Shown here piece after piece: positions 63,797-64,000 of a stretch of DNA of 64,000 nt. The stretch's first letter is position 1, and every line of letters begins with the position of its first letter. Location: the NCBI RefSeq assembly GCF_001687365.1, contig NZ_CM004502.1, forward strand, positions 62,001 through 126,000, in the 5' to 3' direction. A program made the position numbers and the translations under genes. The stretch is from Pararhizobium polonicum (lineage in GTDB: Bacteria > Pseudomonadota > Alphaproteobacteria > Rhizobiales > Rhizobiaceae). The notes beneath the pieces are model-generated. The model saw only the letters and a list, made by a program, of their open reading frames with translations. It made no database searches and was not told where the DNA came from.

Positions 63797-64000
63797 CTAA
63801 GCTTTCACGTGCCCGAGCTGGCCGGATTTCACGGCGGCCTGACTCGAAGACTTGGACGGATGGTTGGAGGCGGCGTCCTGCAGGGCGGCCTTCCTCCTGC
63901 CCCATGGCCCGGGAACGAGCATGAGGGCGACGATCGAGATGATCGACACGCCGAGCATGTAAACGAACAGCGGCAGGGTCGATTGGTATGAAGCGTAGAG
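63797..64000 (-). CDS. MFS transporter, C-terminal end (cut by window edge)
   Basis: 68 codons are readable on the minus strand to a TAG at 63797-63799. A hydrophobic helix (LFVYMLGVSIISIVALMLVPGPWG) is followed by a basic tail rich in Ser, Ala and Lys, as at the end of 12-helix major facilitator proteins of the aromatic-acid or sugar:H+ families. The start is outside the window. It precedes the flavin hydroxylase by 11 bp, so a shared transcript and shared substrate are likely. The family call rests on one helix and context. Confidence 0.68.
   Translation of the reverse strand, partial: LYASYQSTLPLFVYMLGVSIISIVALMLVPGPWGRRKAALQDAASNHPSKSSSQAAVKSGQLGHVKA

Overview
The window reads as part of a large conjugative plasmid of a Rhizobium-like alphaproteobacterium (R. 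leguminosarum/etli type). The evidence is a Ti/rhizobial-type TraA relaxase-helicase at the left edge, a CinI/CinR-like acyl-homoserine-lactone pair, GC-rich coding with long antisense shadow frames, and a dense run of solute importers and sugar-acid enzymes typical of rhizobial replicons. No rRNA, tRNA, CRISPR array or replication/partition genes were seen. The species is an inference.

Layout. (1) 1-5.5 kb: end of traA, a small conserved gene and a large zeta-toxin-type kinase. Facing them at 5.6-7.4 kb is a luxR-luxI-small gene operon. (2) 7.5-16.7 kb: a peptide/oligosaccharide-type ABC importer with a fused double ATPase, followed by D-mannonate dehydratase and a second enolase-superfamily dehydratase, under a divergent GntR regulator. 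(3) 16.8-28.2 kb: a glycerate kinase, a tartronate-semialdehyde reductase, a hydroxypyruvate isomerase and a third enolase-superfamily enzyme. A paralogous GntR regulator and a divergent CUT1 sugar importer with two accessory genes follow. (4) 28.3-30.5 kb: an apparently complete DDE insertion sequence beside broken hipA-like and hypothetical gene remnants. (5) 30.7-38.4 kb: a CUT2 (YtfQ-like) importer with an L-xylulose-reductase-like SDR, a frameshifted polyol dehydrogenase and a LacI regulator. (6) 38.5-40.0 kb: an aldo/keto reductase remnant and a decayed IS66 element. (7) 40.0-47.4 kb: a ROK-type regulator and a CUT2 importer flanked by two related SGNH hydrolases. (8) 47.6-56.9 kb: a HbpS/UPF0303-like gene, then an eight-gene CUT1 operon (importer plus VOC, TIM-barrel isomerase, aldo/keto reductase and Gfo/Idh/MocA genes) with a divergent LacI regulator. 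(9) 57.2-64 kb: a branched-chain-amino-acid-type (HAAT) importer with a fused permease-ATPase, a TfdB-like flavin hydroxylase and the end of an MFS transporter.

How it fits together. Six ABC importers, each beside local catabolic genes and mostly beside a dedicated GntR, LacI or ROK regulator, form a scavenging island for plant-derived sugars, sugar acids, polyols and aromatics. Five of the six importers carry a strong hairpin in the gap right after the binding-protein gene, which would allow high binding-protein and low permease expression. The most promising candidates for something new are the SGNH/CUT2/SGNH locus (an acylated-sugar import and deacylation system), the traA-linked zeta kinase with a very long C-terminal extension, and the three enolase-superfamily enzymes wired to paralogous GntR regulators.
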